Assembly: GCA_035460985.1 (NCBI GenBank)
Contig: DATHWC010000233.1
Location: 1-22,454 of the forward strand
Direction: 5' to 3'
DNA from: Lunatibacter sp035460985
GTDB taxonomy: Bacteria; Bacteroidota; Bacteroidia; Cytophagales; Cyclobacteriaceae
DNA length: 22,454 nt
Numbering within the stretch: the stretch's first letter is position 1; each line of letters opens with the position of its first letter. This document shows, piece by piece, positions 1 through 7,533 of the stretch. The position numbers and the translations under genes were made by a program. The notes under the pieces are model-generated. The model was not told the DNA's origin, searched no databases, and worked only from the letters and a program-made list of their open reading frames with translations.

Positions 1-720
1 GTCCAACAAAGCCGTATTTTGCTCTAATATCTGAAATTGAAATGGACCATCAAGATTTGATTGTTGGGATTGATAATACTTGATTTCGTCATGCCTTACT
101 CCATTAAGGGTTAGGCTTTGGGGTTTGCCATCCTGAATAACCTCAATGTCATATAAAGGCTGGGTTCCATGATGTGTGGCAAATATTCCCGGAAAGGCAT
201 GGTTGAGTTGGTAATACTTTCCTCCCAGGGAATAGCCATCACCGAAGCTTAACTTAGGCAATAAGTTCTCGATAATGTCTCCCATTTTTTCTCCATTGAT
301 ATGGGTAACTTCTGCCATTACAGGAACATCTTGACCTTCAAAGTGTCCCAAAACACGTACTTTGCCTTTTTCAAAATTTAGATCCAATGGAAAAAGGTCC
401 ACATGGAAGAAAGGGTAATACATATCCTGGCCGGCTACAATCCATTTGGTGTGTCCACAGTGAAGGGCTGCGATTACGGGGGTCATTTTTAGATAAAATT
501 CCCTAACGGACATTTCTCTGTTCAAGTCGGATATTACGTCCTCGAACATTGCATCAAATTCCTTTTCCGAGGTGTAGCGGTACATTTCCGGATGCTTGGC
601 TTCCAAAGCTTTTTTGAAAATTTCCACATCGGCTTTCATCTGTTCGGGATTTAAAGTCTGCCCCAATAAGATTCCGACATACCCGAACAGAAAAAACATT
701 AAAAACAGGTTCTTTTTCAT
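1..720 (-). CDS. S41-family (C-terminal processing type) peptidase, N-terminal part, truncated by window edge
   Basis: I translated this reading frame by hand. It is open from the ATG at 720 through all 240 codons to the window edge, so the gene continues beyond base 1. Residues 1-20 form a short basic start and a hydrophobic core typical of a Sec signal peptide, so the protein is probably exported to the periplasm. The stretch after it, with an AKHPEMYRYTS-like motif near residue 41, resembles the N-terminal region of Bacteroidota S41 peptidases, where a Leu/His-Pro-x-Tyr segment precedes PDZ-like and protease domains. The catalytic Ser/Lys part would lie in the missing sequence, so activity cannot be judged. 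It lies 111 bp downstream of the response regulator gene on the same strand. That gap holds repeated AAACCAC motifs, which suggests separate control. The S41 assignment rests on N-terminal resemblance only. Confidence 0.6.
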   Translation of the reverse strand, partial: MKKNLFLMFFLFGYVGILLGQTLNPEQMKADVEIFKKALEAKHPEMYRYTSEKEFDAMFEDVISDLNREMSVREFYLKMTPVIAALHCGHTKWIVAGQDMYYPFFHVDLFPLDLNFEKGKVRVLGHFEGQDVPVMAEVTHINGEKMGDIIENLLPKLSFGDGYSLGGKYYQLNHAFPGIFATHHGTQPLYDIEVIQDGKPQSLTLNGVRHDEIKYYQSQQSNLDGPFQFQILEQNTALLD

Positions 721-726
721 AATTAT

Positions 727-800
727 AGTGGTTTGTAATGTAAAGTTCGCGCAAAACCACTTTTGTTGAAATAGTATCCGTACCCAAACCACATTTTGAA
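727..800 (-). promoter_or_regulatory. Repeated AAACCAC motif cluster upstream of the S41 gene (candidate regulator site)
   Basis: AAACCAC occurs at 754-760 and 786-792 (32 bp apart, about three helical turns) and inverted as GTGGTTT at 728-734. Read on the minus strand, the two direct copies extend to TTCAA-(2-5 nt)-GTGGTTT. The cluster lies just upstream of the S41 start at 720 and directly after the LytTR regulator gene. LytTR proteins bind direct repeats, but the spacing here is wider than usual. Binding is an inference. Confidence 0.3.
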
Positions 801-831
801 CTCCCGAACCGTAAAAAGGGATAACCGGAGT

Positions 832-1620
832 TCATTCCCCCATCCACTTTTTATAATCAGAAGCCCTTTCCCTACTTACCAATACTTCTTCATCAAAGTT
901 TGGCACCAAGTTGATTTTTAATTTATTATTGAAATAAAAATTTGTTTTTTCTATAGACCCAATTGAAGCAATCACTTGTCTGTTGAGCCTAAAATATCTG
1001 GTTGTATCCAGCATCAATTGCAGCTCATCCATATTGTAATCAAGTAGAAAATCCTTTCCATCGAAAGTTCTGGCATGGGACAACTTATTCCTGGAAAAAA
1101 TATAGGCAATATCTTTTACATCCACCGACACTAACCTTTGCCCAATTTTGCTTAAAAATCTTTCCCGCTTGGGCTGGTTTTTAGCCACATTAAATTGAAG
1201 GTCCTCCAGCAATTTTTCAAATGCATGGTGTCTTTCCTCATTTTTATCCTTTAACGCAATTTTTAATTCCTCCAACTTTTTCAGCGCTTTCAGAAGATCC
1301 TCTTCCTTGATGGGCTTCAACAAATAATCAATGCTGTTTACCTGAAAAGCTTTGAGGGCATATTCATCATAGGCAGTGGTAAAAATAACCGGACAGGAAA
1401 TCTTTATTTTATTGAAAATTTCGAAAGATTGCCCATCTGAAAGTTCTATGTCCAATAATATTAAATCAGGCTCTCCATGGGATTTTAACCAGGAAACTGT
1501 GTCCTCCACTGTCTCTGTGACATCCAAAATCTCTAATCCTTTATTTAAATTCTGGATTTTTCTTTTGAGTTTATTGGCATTGTGTTTTTCGTCCTCAACT
1601 ATCAATACTTTCATAATCAT
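832..1620 (-). CDS. LytTR-family response regulator (LytR/AgrA type)
   Basis: This is a two-component response regulator of 262 residues. The receiver domain spans about residues 3-125. It has acidic E9-D10-E11 and phospho-acceptor D57 in an LLDIE context, T82 in the FTTAY motif and K102 in the LLKP motif, so all key residues are present. Residues about 150-258 form the LytTR DNA-binding domain (FLSKIGQRLVSV start, then a YF-R-LNRQ motif). The listed ATG at 1620 overlaps the stop of the histidine kinase gene (ATGA); a second ATG two codons in (1614) gives a more typical MKVLIVEDE start. The overlap indicates translational coupling with the kinase at 1617-2735, which is its likely partner. Targets are unknown, but the neighbouring S41 gene with repeated upstream motifs is a candidate. 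Confidence 0.93.
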   Translation of the reverse strand: MIMKVLIVEDEKHNANKLKRKIQNLNKGLEILDVTETVEDTVSWLKSHGEPDLILLDIELSDGQSFEIFNKIKISCPVIFTTAYDEYALKAFQVNSIDYLLKPIKEEDLLKALKKLEELKIALKDKNEERHHAFEKLLEDLQFNVAKNQPKRERFLSKIGQRLVSVDVKDIAYIFSRNKLSHARTFDGKDFLLDYNMDELQLMLDTTRYFRLNRQVIASIGSIEKTNFYFNNKLKINLVPNFDEEVLVSRERASDYKKWMGE

Positions 1621-2735
1621 TCCATTTCTTGATTCGTATCTGAAATCTTCATACTAGCTACCTCAGAGGGAGAAATCAAAGGTAATTGCACCTGAAAGGC
1701 GTCCCCGGTTTGGTTGATAATGACTTCTGGTTGATTTAATAATTTATATTTGGAAACGATGTTCCTCAATCCTGTTTGATGTGATGTTATGCTGTTTGTC
1801 TTTTTATTTAGCTTATTCCAGACAAAGAGATTCCCCATTTCATCGGTGAATATTTTGATCATCAAGGGATTTTTGGTCGAAACGGCATTGTGTTTAACTG
1901 CATTTTCCACCAACAACTGCAAGGTCAGAGAAGGTATGAAATGGTTTTCAAATTCGGGATGGACTTTGAGTTCAAGCATTATCCCATTTTCAAAACGTGT
2001 TTCCAACAAATGAAAATAAGTTTGAATAAAGTCCAATTCCTCTTTAAGGTTTGATAACACCTGATCTTGGGTTTTAAGCACATAACGGTAGGTGTCTGCC
2101 AATTTCTCAGTAAATTTTTCCGCCAAAATAGGATTTTCCGGTATCAGTGAAGACAATGTACTTAAACTGTTAAATAAAAAATGGGGGTTCAGCTGAGATT
2201 TAAGAGACGTCAGTTGGCTTTGCAGATGTTCTTTTTTCAGTTTTTCACTTTCAAAATGGGACCTATACCACTGTCTATAGAAATACATGGCCTCATAGAT
2301 GGAAGCAATAGGAATGATGAAGAAAAACGGTACCACTATATTGAATAAATAGGCCTTGGAACCTAAATGATAACCCCAAAATTCTGTCACATCGTAATAA
2401 TAGGTCAAGAGAAACCGTAAGGATACGGTAACAATGATAAACCAACATACCTGCATGATTATTCTGGAGGACGTAGCCTTAATGGAAGAAAATTTCCTTC
2501 TGGAAAGTAGTATACCTAGCCTGTTGCTTTCCCAAATCAAAAGACTTTCACCTACGCTAAGGGCCATGGCAGTTAATCTGTTAATATCATGAGCTTCATT
2601 CTGGGAATCATAAAAAACCAAATTGGACAATATTCCTGTTAAAGGAACACCTATTACTCTGAGCCATTTGTCTTTTAACTGATCCATAAATATTTCAAAA
2701 CAAATTACATAATTATTCCGTCTATCCCCAGTCAT
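1617..2735 (-). CDS. LytS/YehU-type membrane sensor histidine kinase
   Basis: The protein is a sensor kinase of 372 residues. The first half is hydrophobic, with about four predicted membrane segments (near residues 27-43, 54-68, 92-114 and 129-152), then a charged, probably coiled-coil linker (155-180). The His_kinase domain carries LKSQLNPHFLFN, with phospho-acceptor H185. The ATPase domain has an N box around N278 (LLVENAVKHN) and a G box around TGLRN 321-325. There is no recognisable extracellular ligand domain, so sensing is probably membrane-borne. The ATG at 2735 is used here; ATG at 2687 (M17, MDQLKDKW) is an equally reasonable start. The gene overlaps its LytTR regulator by 4 bp in an operon. 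In these families the kinase phosphorylates its adjacent regulator. Confidence 0.93.
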   Translation of the reverse strand: MTGDRRNNYVICFEIFMDQLKDKWLRVIGVPLTGILSNLVFYDSQNEAHDINRLTAMALSVGESLLIWESNRLGILLSRRKFSSIKATSSRIIMQVCWFIIVTVSLRFLLTYYYDVTEFWGYHLGSKAYLFNIVVPFFFIIPIASIYEAMYFYRQWYRSHFESEKLKKEHLQSQLTSLKSQLNPHFLFNSLSTLSSLIPENPILAEKFTEKLADTYRYVLKTQDQVLSNLKEELDFIQTYFHLLETRFENGIMLELKVHPEFENHFIPSLTLQLLVENAVKHNAVSTKNPLMIKIFTDEMGNLFVWNKLNKKTNSITSHQTGLRNIVSKYKLLNQPEVIINQTGDAFQVQLPLISPSEVASMKISDTNQEME

Positions 2736-2758
2736 TACACACCTGAAACAGCAAAAAA

Positions 2759-2793
2759 TGGTACCGAAATGATGATATACCGCCCCGGTACCA
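2759..2793. repeat. 8-bp perfect inverted repeat TGGTACCG/CGGTACCA upstream of the kinase gene
   Basis: The arms lie at 2759-2766 and 2786-2793 with 19 bp between them, 24 bp upstream of the kinase ATG at 2735. Because GGTACC is itself a palindrome, the arms can also be read as direct repeats on one face of the helix. It is a candidate operator, perhaps autoregulatory; no binding protein can be named. Confidence 0.35.
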
Positions 2794-2927
2794 GTTCTTG
2801 AATCAGTTTAGTCTGGTAAATCATTTTTTTTTTCCTTAAAAGCATACACAGAAAGTTTTACTCGAGCTCGGTGCTCTTATGGAAAACTAGACCCGAGTGT
2901 CGGGACAGAGGTTGCCACTTCAAGCTT

Positions 2928-2954
2928 GATAATGTTTCACTATTTAACATTATC
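2928..2954. repeat. Perfect 9-bp hairpin GATAATGTT/AACATTATC
   Basis: The arms are at 2928-2936 and 2946-2954 with a 9-nt loop. Flanking CAAG (2921-2924) and CTTG (2961-2964) could extend the structure after an internal bulge. There is no T-run on either side, so it is not an obvious intrinsic terminator. It may be a relic of an insertion or a structured leader before the SDR gene. Confidence 0.4.
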
Positions 2955-3133
2955 GATGAACTTGGCTGCTCCTTTTTTGGTTTTGTTCTGTCCAAAATTT
3001 TGATAATTTTATATTGTATTTTTAAACTACCCGATCAGGGCAGGAAGTGAAGGGCTCTTTACGGACCCGCTATTTCCGGGGTGAAAAGCGTGGGGGTCAA
3101 GTTTGGGAAGAAATAACCGAGAAAGGACGATTT

Positions 3134-4024
3134 ATGGTTGATTATGGATTAAAAGATAATGTAGTACTCATTACCGGCACTAACAACCCAAAAGGTATCG
3201 GTGCATCAATTGCCCTAGCCTATGCAGAGCAGGGAGCAAAGGTTGCATTGGTTTATAAAAAAATGGATTTTGACTATAAAGAGGAATTAGCAATAGGAGA
3301 TTGTGTTGATTCTTATTTCAAAGCATTGTCGATGGATTGCTCAGAAGTAGAGGGGGCAATTTCAAAAATTACAAAAGATTATGTTATCATTGAATCAGAC
3401 ATATCCGTTGCAAATAAAATTGGGGGCATTTATGATAAGATTGAATCGACACTGGGTAAGGTAAATATCCTTATCAACAATGCTGCTGGATATCCTGTCC
3501 AGGATAGTATATTCAATTTACAACCTCAAGATATTCAGTGCACTTATGAGACCACCGTGCAAGGTACAATTATGATGATACAGGAGTTTATTAAACGGGG
3601 CTACGATGGATTAATAGATTCTGCTTTTAAAGATATTCAAGAAACAGCAATAAGCCATGGAACCTACAGACCGTTAAGCACTGATCGCCATTTTGGAAGG
3701 ATTATCAATTTTAGTACGGATACAGCACAGGTTATGTCAGGGCAGATAGCCTATGGATCAAGCAAAGCAGCTATCGAGGCTCTAACACGTTCAATTGCAA
3801 TGGAAGTTGGATATCTTGGTGTAACAGTTAACACAATAGCTCCTGGACCAACTCAAACAGGTTGGATGAATAATGAGTTAATAGAGCGTGTTTTACCTGA
3901 AATTCCAATAGCAAGAATAGGCACCCCACAAGATATTGCTGATACTGTCCTATTTCTAACGTCAGACAAGGCTTCTTGGGTTACAGGACAGGTAATCAAA
4001 GTGTCTGGAGGGCACGGATTATAA
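3134..4024 (+). CDS. Short-chain dehydrogenase/reductase (SDR), 3-oxoacyl-ACP-reductase-like, extended form
   Basis: This is an NAD(P)-dependent oxidoreductase of the SDR superfamily with 296 residues from the ATG at 3134, longer than the usual 250. The nucleotide-binding motif T14-G15...G21-I22-G23 starts the protein directly, which is why I prefer this ATG over the in-frame GTG at 3047. An LINNAAG motif follows in the middle. The catalytic triad is intact: Ser in INFST lies 13 residues before Tyr of AYGSSK, and Lys follows at +4. Extra length sits after the second strand and in a charged insert before the catalytic Ser. The C-terminal part has IAPGPTQTGW and TGQVIKVSGG, typical of the family. 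Substrate is unknown. Sampled 60-bp lines range from about 23 to 50 percent GC, several being more AT-rich than the downstream genes. The overall form reminds me of Firmicutes SDRs, so lateral transfer is possible. Confidence 0.85.
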   Translation: MVDYGLKDNVVLITGTNNPKGIGASIALAYAEQGAKVALVYKKMDFDYKEELAIGDCVDSYFKALSMDCSEVEGAISKITKDYVIIESDISVANKIGGIYDKIESTLGKVNILINNAAGYPVQDSIFNLQPQDIQCTYETTVQGTIMMIQEFIKRGYDGLIDSAFKDIQETAISHGTYRPLSTDRHFGRIINFSTDTAQVMSGQIAYGSSKAAIEALTRSIAMEVGYLGVTVNTIAPGPTQTGWMNNELIERVLPEIPIARIGTPQDIADTVLFLTSDKASWVTGQVIKVSGGHGL

Positions 4025-4370
4025 TTAAGGTCCTAAACAAAGATACATTGAATAAATTAGAAACCTGCCCCTACGACAAGGGATTTGCGCCAGGCGGGGT
4101 GACGTGCCAACTTGTAACTTTGTGGTTCTAATAAACTTTAACCACATCGGATAAGGAAGTGCTTTGAATGCGCCACAAGCCATACGTGTGCCGAGAATCA
4201 GTGAATCATCGATAATTAATTTCACTGCGTGCTGTAGACGAGATGATGGAACCGACCCATCGGGGTCGCTTCGCCGTTCCAGACTGTCACCCGCAACCAT
4301 TTTTAGCTTTGACAGTAAAAAAAAATGGGTAATTTTGATCTTTACCCTAATACGATAATGTAACTATTTC
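4025..4370. other. Gene-free stretch with GC-rich, hairpin-containing, possibly degenerate segment
   Basis: About 346 bp lies between the SDR and the M42 peptidase genes. At 4070-4300 it is GC-rich and open in several frames, with a 91-codon minus-strand frame and a 64-codon plus-strand frame. Neither shows a recognisable motif. A perfect 6-bp stem CGACCC/GGGTCG with an ATCG loop is at 4253-4268. This could be a decayed gene or a dispersed repeat. The last 65 bp hold the promoter of the next operon. Confidence 0.45.
4308..4337 (+). promoter_or_regulatory. Bacteroidota-type promoter for the M42 peptidase operon
   Basis: TTTG at 4308-4311 and TAATTTTG at 4330-4337 are separated by 18 nt. This matches the Bacteroidota sigma consensus (TTTG about 19 nt before TAnnTTTG) exactly in the -7 element. 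The start of transcription would fall near 4343, giving a leader of about 28 nt before the ATG at 4371. Confidence 0.65.
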
Positions 4371-5438
4371 ATGCAAAAAAACGAAAAATTTCTATACCAA
4401 TATTTAAACAACGCATCTCCTACCGGATTTGAGGCCTCAGGTCAGCAAATTTGGTTAGACTATCTGAAGCCATTTGTAGATGATCATTTTACGGATGCCT
4501 ATGGCTCCGCCGTTGGGGTGATCAATCCCAAATCGGATTTTAAGGTGGTTATAGAGGCCCATGCGGATGAGATCAGCTGGTTTGTAAACTATATAACGCC
4601 AGAAGGCTACATTTATGTGGTCCGAAACGGGGGCTCAGACCACCAAATAGCTCCTTCCATGCGGGTAAACATCCATACCGATAACAAAATCATTCAAGGG
4701 GTATTTGGATGGCCGGCTATCCATGTACGGGACAAAGCCAAAGAAGACGCCCCCAAATTGGATAATATTTTCATTGACGTAGGGGCAAGGTCCAAGGATG
4801 AAGTCCTTGAAATGGGAATTCACGTTGGTTGCGTGGCTACTTTTCAGGATGAACTGACGGAGTTGAACGGGAAATTTTATACTGGCCGGGCACTGGATAA
4901 TCGAATAGGTGGCTATATGATAGCGGAGGTTGCCCGTAAGCTGAAGGAGGATAAGATAGAGCTTCCATTCGGACTGTATATTGTCAATGCTGTGCAGGAG
5001 GAAATCGGCTTGCGTGGGGCAGAAATGATCGCAGCCAATATTAAGCCCAATGTGGCTATCATCACCGATGTGTGCCACGACACTACCTCACCTATGTACA
5101 ATAAGGTGGCAAGTGGTGATTATACCGCAGGCAATGGACCTGTACTTACGGTTGGTGCAGCTGTCCACAAAAAGCTGCTTGATCTAATCATTGCCTCTGC
5201 CAGAAAGCGGGAAATTCCTTTTCAGCGGTCTGCTTCATCGCGAAGTACAGGCACTGATACCGATGCTTTTGCTTATTCAAACGGAGGGGTGCCTTCGGCT
5301 CTGATATCCCTGCCACTCAAATACATGCATACCACAGTAGAGACTGCAAGTAAATCGGACATTAACCATGTCATTTCACTAATGTGTGGCTTCCTTCAGG
5401 ATTTCGATCAGAAATTTGATTTCAGGTATGTAAAATAG
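4371..5438 (+). CDS. M42-family metallopeptidase (glutamyl/deblocking aminopeptidase type)
   Basis: This is a cytoplasmic dinuclear-metal aminopeptidase of 355 residues, a normal length for M42. Every expected metal ligand and catalytic residue is present: H64 and D66 (EAHADE), D176 (GRALDNRIGG), E210-E211 (VQEEIGLRG), D233 (ITDVCHD) and H320 (KYMHTTVE). Enzymes of this family trim N-terminal residues from short peptides, usually as dodecameric shells. There is no signal peptide. It follows a near-consensus promoter at 4308-4337 and is the first gene of a same-strand run with the 2-hydroxyacid dehydrogenase 79 bp downstream. The context suggests a role in breaking down imported peptides or amide conjugates; this is inferred. 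Confidence 0.95.
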   Translation: MQKNEKFLYQYLNNASPTGFEASGQQIWLDYLKPFVDDHFTDAYGSAVGVINPKSDFKVVIEAHADEISWFVNYITPEGYIYVVRNGGSDHQIAPSMRVNIHTDNKIIQGVFGWPAIHVRDKAKEDAPKLDNIFIDVGARSKDEVLEMGIHVGCVATFQDELTELNGKFYTGRALDNRIGGYMIAEVARKLKEDKIELPFGLYIVNAVQEEIGLRGAEMIAANIKPNVAIITDVCHDTTSPMYNKVASGDYTAGNGPVLTVGAAVHKKLLDLIIASARKREIPFQRSASSRSTGTDTDAFAYSNGGVPSALISLPLKYMHTTVETASKSDINHVISLMCGFLQDFDQKFDFRYVK

Positions 5439-5517
5439 GTTAATTTAAATTGATGGTATCTACCTTTGAACTGGACCAGCTGATTTGATAGATACTGTCC
5501 TATAAAAAATTTTTATT

Positions 5518-6510
5518 ATGGAAAGAAAGAAGGTTTTTATCAATAAAATCATTCCTGACGCAGGGCTTAGGTTGCTCGATGAGGCAGGAATCGACTATAC
5601 GGTTTGGAAGGAAAAGCCCGTGTTGGACCGGGATCAGGCGATTTTGTTTTGCAAGGGACACGATGCCTTTATCAGTGCCGGACAAAGTGGTCTCGACTCG
5701 GATTTTTTCAACCAATGCAGCCACCTTAAGGTTGTCGCGCTTCATTCGGTAGGCTTTGATGGGGTAGATATTTCTGCTGCCACCGCTCAGGGGGTACCCA
5801 TTGGCAATACCCCAAATGTTCTTAATCGGGCGACAGCGGAGACCGCGTTGCTGCTTATGTTGACAGTAGCGAGAAAGGCACGTTTTCTACATAAGAAAAT
5901 AAATAAGGGTGAGTGGGGGATCAGTCAACCTACCGAGGATCTTGGTGTAGATATCGCCGGGAAGACTTTGGGGATAGTTGGCTTGGGAAGGATAGGAGCT
6001 GAATTGGCTAGAATGTGTGCCAAATCTTGGGGAATGAAAATTATTTATCACAACCGGAGTCAAAACGAGGAAGCGGAACAAGAACTTGGTGCTAAGTGGG
6101 TAAGCTTCGATGACTTGCTCGCACAAAGTGATATTATTTCGGTACATACCGCACTCACCGAGGAAACCAAAGGGATGTTCGGTTACGAGCAGTTTAAAAA
6201 GATGAAATCCTCAGCGATATTTGTGAATACAGCTAGGGGAGGCGTTCATCGGGAGGATGAATTGATCCGGGCCCTTCGTGAAAATGCTATTTGGGGAGCA
6301 GGGCTGGATGTTACCAATCCTGAACCAATGAGCCCGGATAATCCGCTGTTGGAAATGGAAAATGCCGTTGTATTTCCCCACATAGGTTCTTCCACTTTTG
6401 AGACACGAAATGAAATGGCCCGTTGTGCGGCGGAAAATATCATTGCCGGGCTTAAAGGAGAGCGCTTGCCGTATCCTGTAAATCCGGAAGTTTATGAAAA
6501 AAAAAATTAA
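5518..6510 (+). CDS. D-isomer-specific 2-hydroxyacid dehydrogenase (glyoxylate/hydroxypyruvate reductase-like)
   Basis: This 330-residue NAD(P)-dependent enzyme reversibly reduces 2-keto acids to D-2-hydroxy acids. The Rossmann motif GLGRIG is at 155-160. The second strand ends in YHNRS (N179-R180), and an Arg there usually means preference for NADP(H), as in glyoxylate/hydroxypyruvate reductases. The catalytic residues are all visible: R240 (NTARGG), E269 (NPEP) and H288 (FPHIGSS). There is no ACT or other C-terminal regulatory domain, so it is not the long serine-biosynthesis form of phosphoglycerate dehydrogenase. It lies 79 bp after the M42 gene and only 14 bp before the patatin gene, which indicates co-transcription with the latter. 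Substrates could be glyoxylate, hydroxypyruvate or a related acid; the sequence alone cannot decide. Confidence 0.93.
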   Translation: MERKKVFINKIIPDAGLRLLDEAGIDYTVWKEKPVLDRDQAILFCKGHDAFISAGQSGLDSDFFNQCSHLKVVALHSVGFDGVDISAATAQGVPIGNTPNVLNRATAETALLLMLTVARKARFLHKKINKGEWGISQPTEDLGVDIAGKTLGIVGLGRIGAELARMCAKSWGMKIIYHNRSQNEEAEQELGAKWVSFDDLLAQSDIISVHTALTEETKGMFGYEQFKKMKSSAIFVNTARGGVHREDELIRALRENAIWGAGLDVTNPEPMSPDNPLLEMENAVVFPHIGSSTFETRNEMARCAAENIIAGLKGERLPYPVNPEVYEKKN

Positions 6511-6524
6511 TTAAAGAGCGTTAA

Positions 6525-7430
6525 ATGAGGGCATTAGTAATATCTGGGGGGGGGAGTAAGGGTGCTTTTGCAGGTGGCATTGCGGAATTTCTGATAAAAG
6601 CCTGTGGATACAAATATAATCTGTTTCTGGGTACTTCTACGGGGAGTTTACTGGTGCCCTTGCTTTCAATTGGCGAGATCGACAAGATCAAGGCGATCTA
6701 TACATCTGTTACACAGAATCAGATATTTGACGTTTCCCCTTTTTACATTACCGAAGAGGATGGCTCAAAACATATCAAAATCAATCACTTCAACACGGTA
6801 AAAATGTTTATCCGGGGAAGAAAGACATTTGGGGAAAGTATGGCCCTTTTGAAATTGATCAAAAAAATAATGACCCGCTATGATTTTGAACGTATGCGGC
6901 AGGGGGATGCGGATGTTTACGTGACAGTTTCTAATTTGACTACGGGTGATGTCGAGTATAAGGCGTTAAAGCAGAGTACTTACGACGATTTCTGTGAATG
7001 GATATGGGCCTCCGCTAATATGGTGCCTTTTATGAGTCTCTTGGAGAAAAACGGTTGCCAGTATGCGGATGGAGGCTTTGCCGATTTAGTCCCCATATCG
7101 GAGGCCATTTACCGTGGTGCTACAGAGATTGATGTGATTGTTTTGAAATCTAACCAACCAAGGCAAAAAAAGGAAAACGTACGGAATGCATTGGAGCTTA
7201 CGACTCGGACGTTTGATTTCATGATGAATCAAATCGCAAATGATGATATTAAAATCGGAAAGTTGGAAGGTGGACGACGGAAGGTGGATTTGAATTTTTA
7301 CTATCCCCCTGGCGTTTTGACAGAAAACTCGCTAATCTTTGACCCCGCTGAAATGAAACAATGGTGGAAGGATGGATTTGCGTTTGCCAAAGAACAAAAT
7401 CCGGTATGTAAGTGTGTGGAGGTAGGGTGA
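6525..7430 (+). CDS. Patatin-like phospholipase / lipid acyl hydrolase
   Basis: This cytoplasmic patatin-family serine hydrolase has 301 residues. The oxyanion-hole motif GGGSKGAF is at 8-15. The nucleophile S38 lies in GTSTG (36-40), and D182 in the DGG motif completes the Ser-Asp dyad. No signal peptide or membrane segment is visible, so it probably acts on lipid or ester substrates from the cytoplasmic side. Its start follows the stop of the 2-hydroxyacid dehydrogenase by 14 bp, so the two are likely one transcript. The tail is short and ends in a Cys-rich CKCVEVG with no known meaning. The substrate is unknown; the family includes phospholipases A and esterases. Confidence 0.92.
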   Translation: MRALVISGGGSKGAFAGGIAEFLIKACGYKYNLFLGTSTGSLLVPLLSIGEIDKIKAIYTSVTQNQIFDVSPFYITEEDGSKHIKINHFNTVKMFIRGRKTFGESMALLKLIKKIMTRYDFERMRQGDADVYVTVSNLTTGDVEYKALKQSTYDDFCEWIWASANMVPFMSLLEKNGCQYADGGFADLVPISEAIYRGATEIDVIVLKSNQPRQKKENVRNALELTTRTFDFMMNQIANDDIKIGKLEGGRRKVDLNFYYPPGVLTENSLIFDPAEMKQWWKDGFAFAKEQNPVCKCVEVG

Positions 7431-7533
7431 TAATTATCTTTTGAGTTTATTTTGACATCCACTGATTTTACGATTTGGTTTTTGGCTGAAAACCGGTACC
7501 TTTCAATATAGATCAGACCGAAAAACCAACTAT

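Larger units (their letters stand above)
2736..3133. other. Intergenic region with several inverted repeats, between divergent kinase and SDR genes
   Basis: This is about 400 bp without a convincing gene. It holds the GGTACC-type inverted repeat at 2759-2793, a 5-bp CCCGA/TCGGG stem at 2892-2904 and a 9-bp stem at 2928-2954. A GC-richer stretch follows at about 3035-3120 that differs from the AT-rich SDR gene after it. A GTG at 3047 is in frame with the SDR gene and would add 29 residues, but those residues (MKGSLRTRYFRGEK...) do not look like an SDR N-terminus. I see no clear promoter for either flanking gene. Confidence 0.5.

Noticed and set aside
3047..3133. N-terminal extension of the first SDR from GTG at 3047
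   Set aside because: The 29 extra residues do not resemble an SDR N-terminus, while ATG 3134 starts the fold directly.
4635..5078. 147-codon minus-strand frame opposite the M42 peptidase
   Set aside because: Shadow of a gene with all catalytic residues intact; no family resemblance.
7451..7477. Promoter candidate before the amidohydrolase (TTTG ... TACGATTTG)
   Set aside because: Spacing is only 14 nt and the -7 element has an extra base, so it does not fit the consensus.
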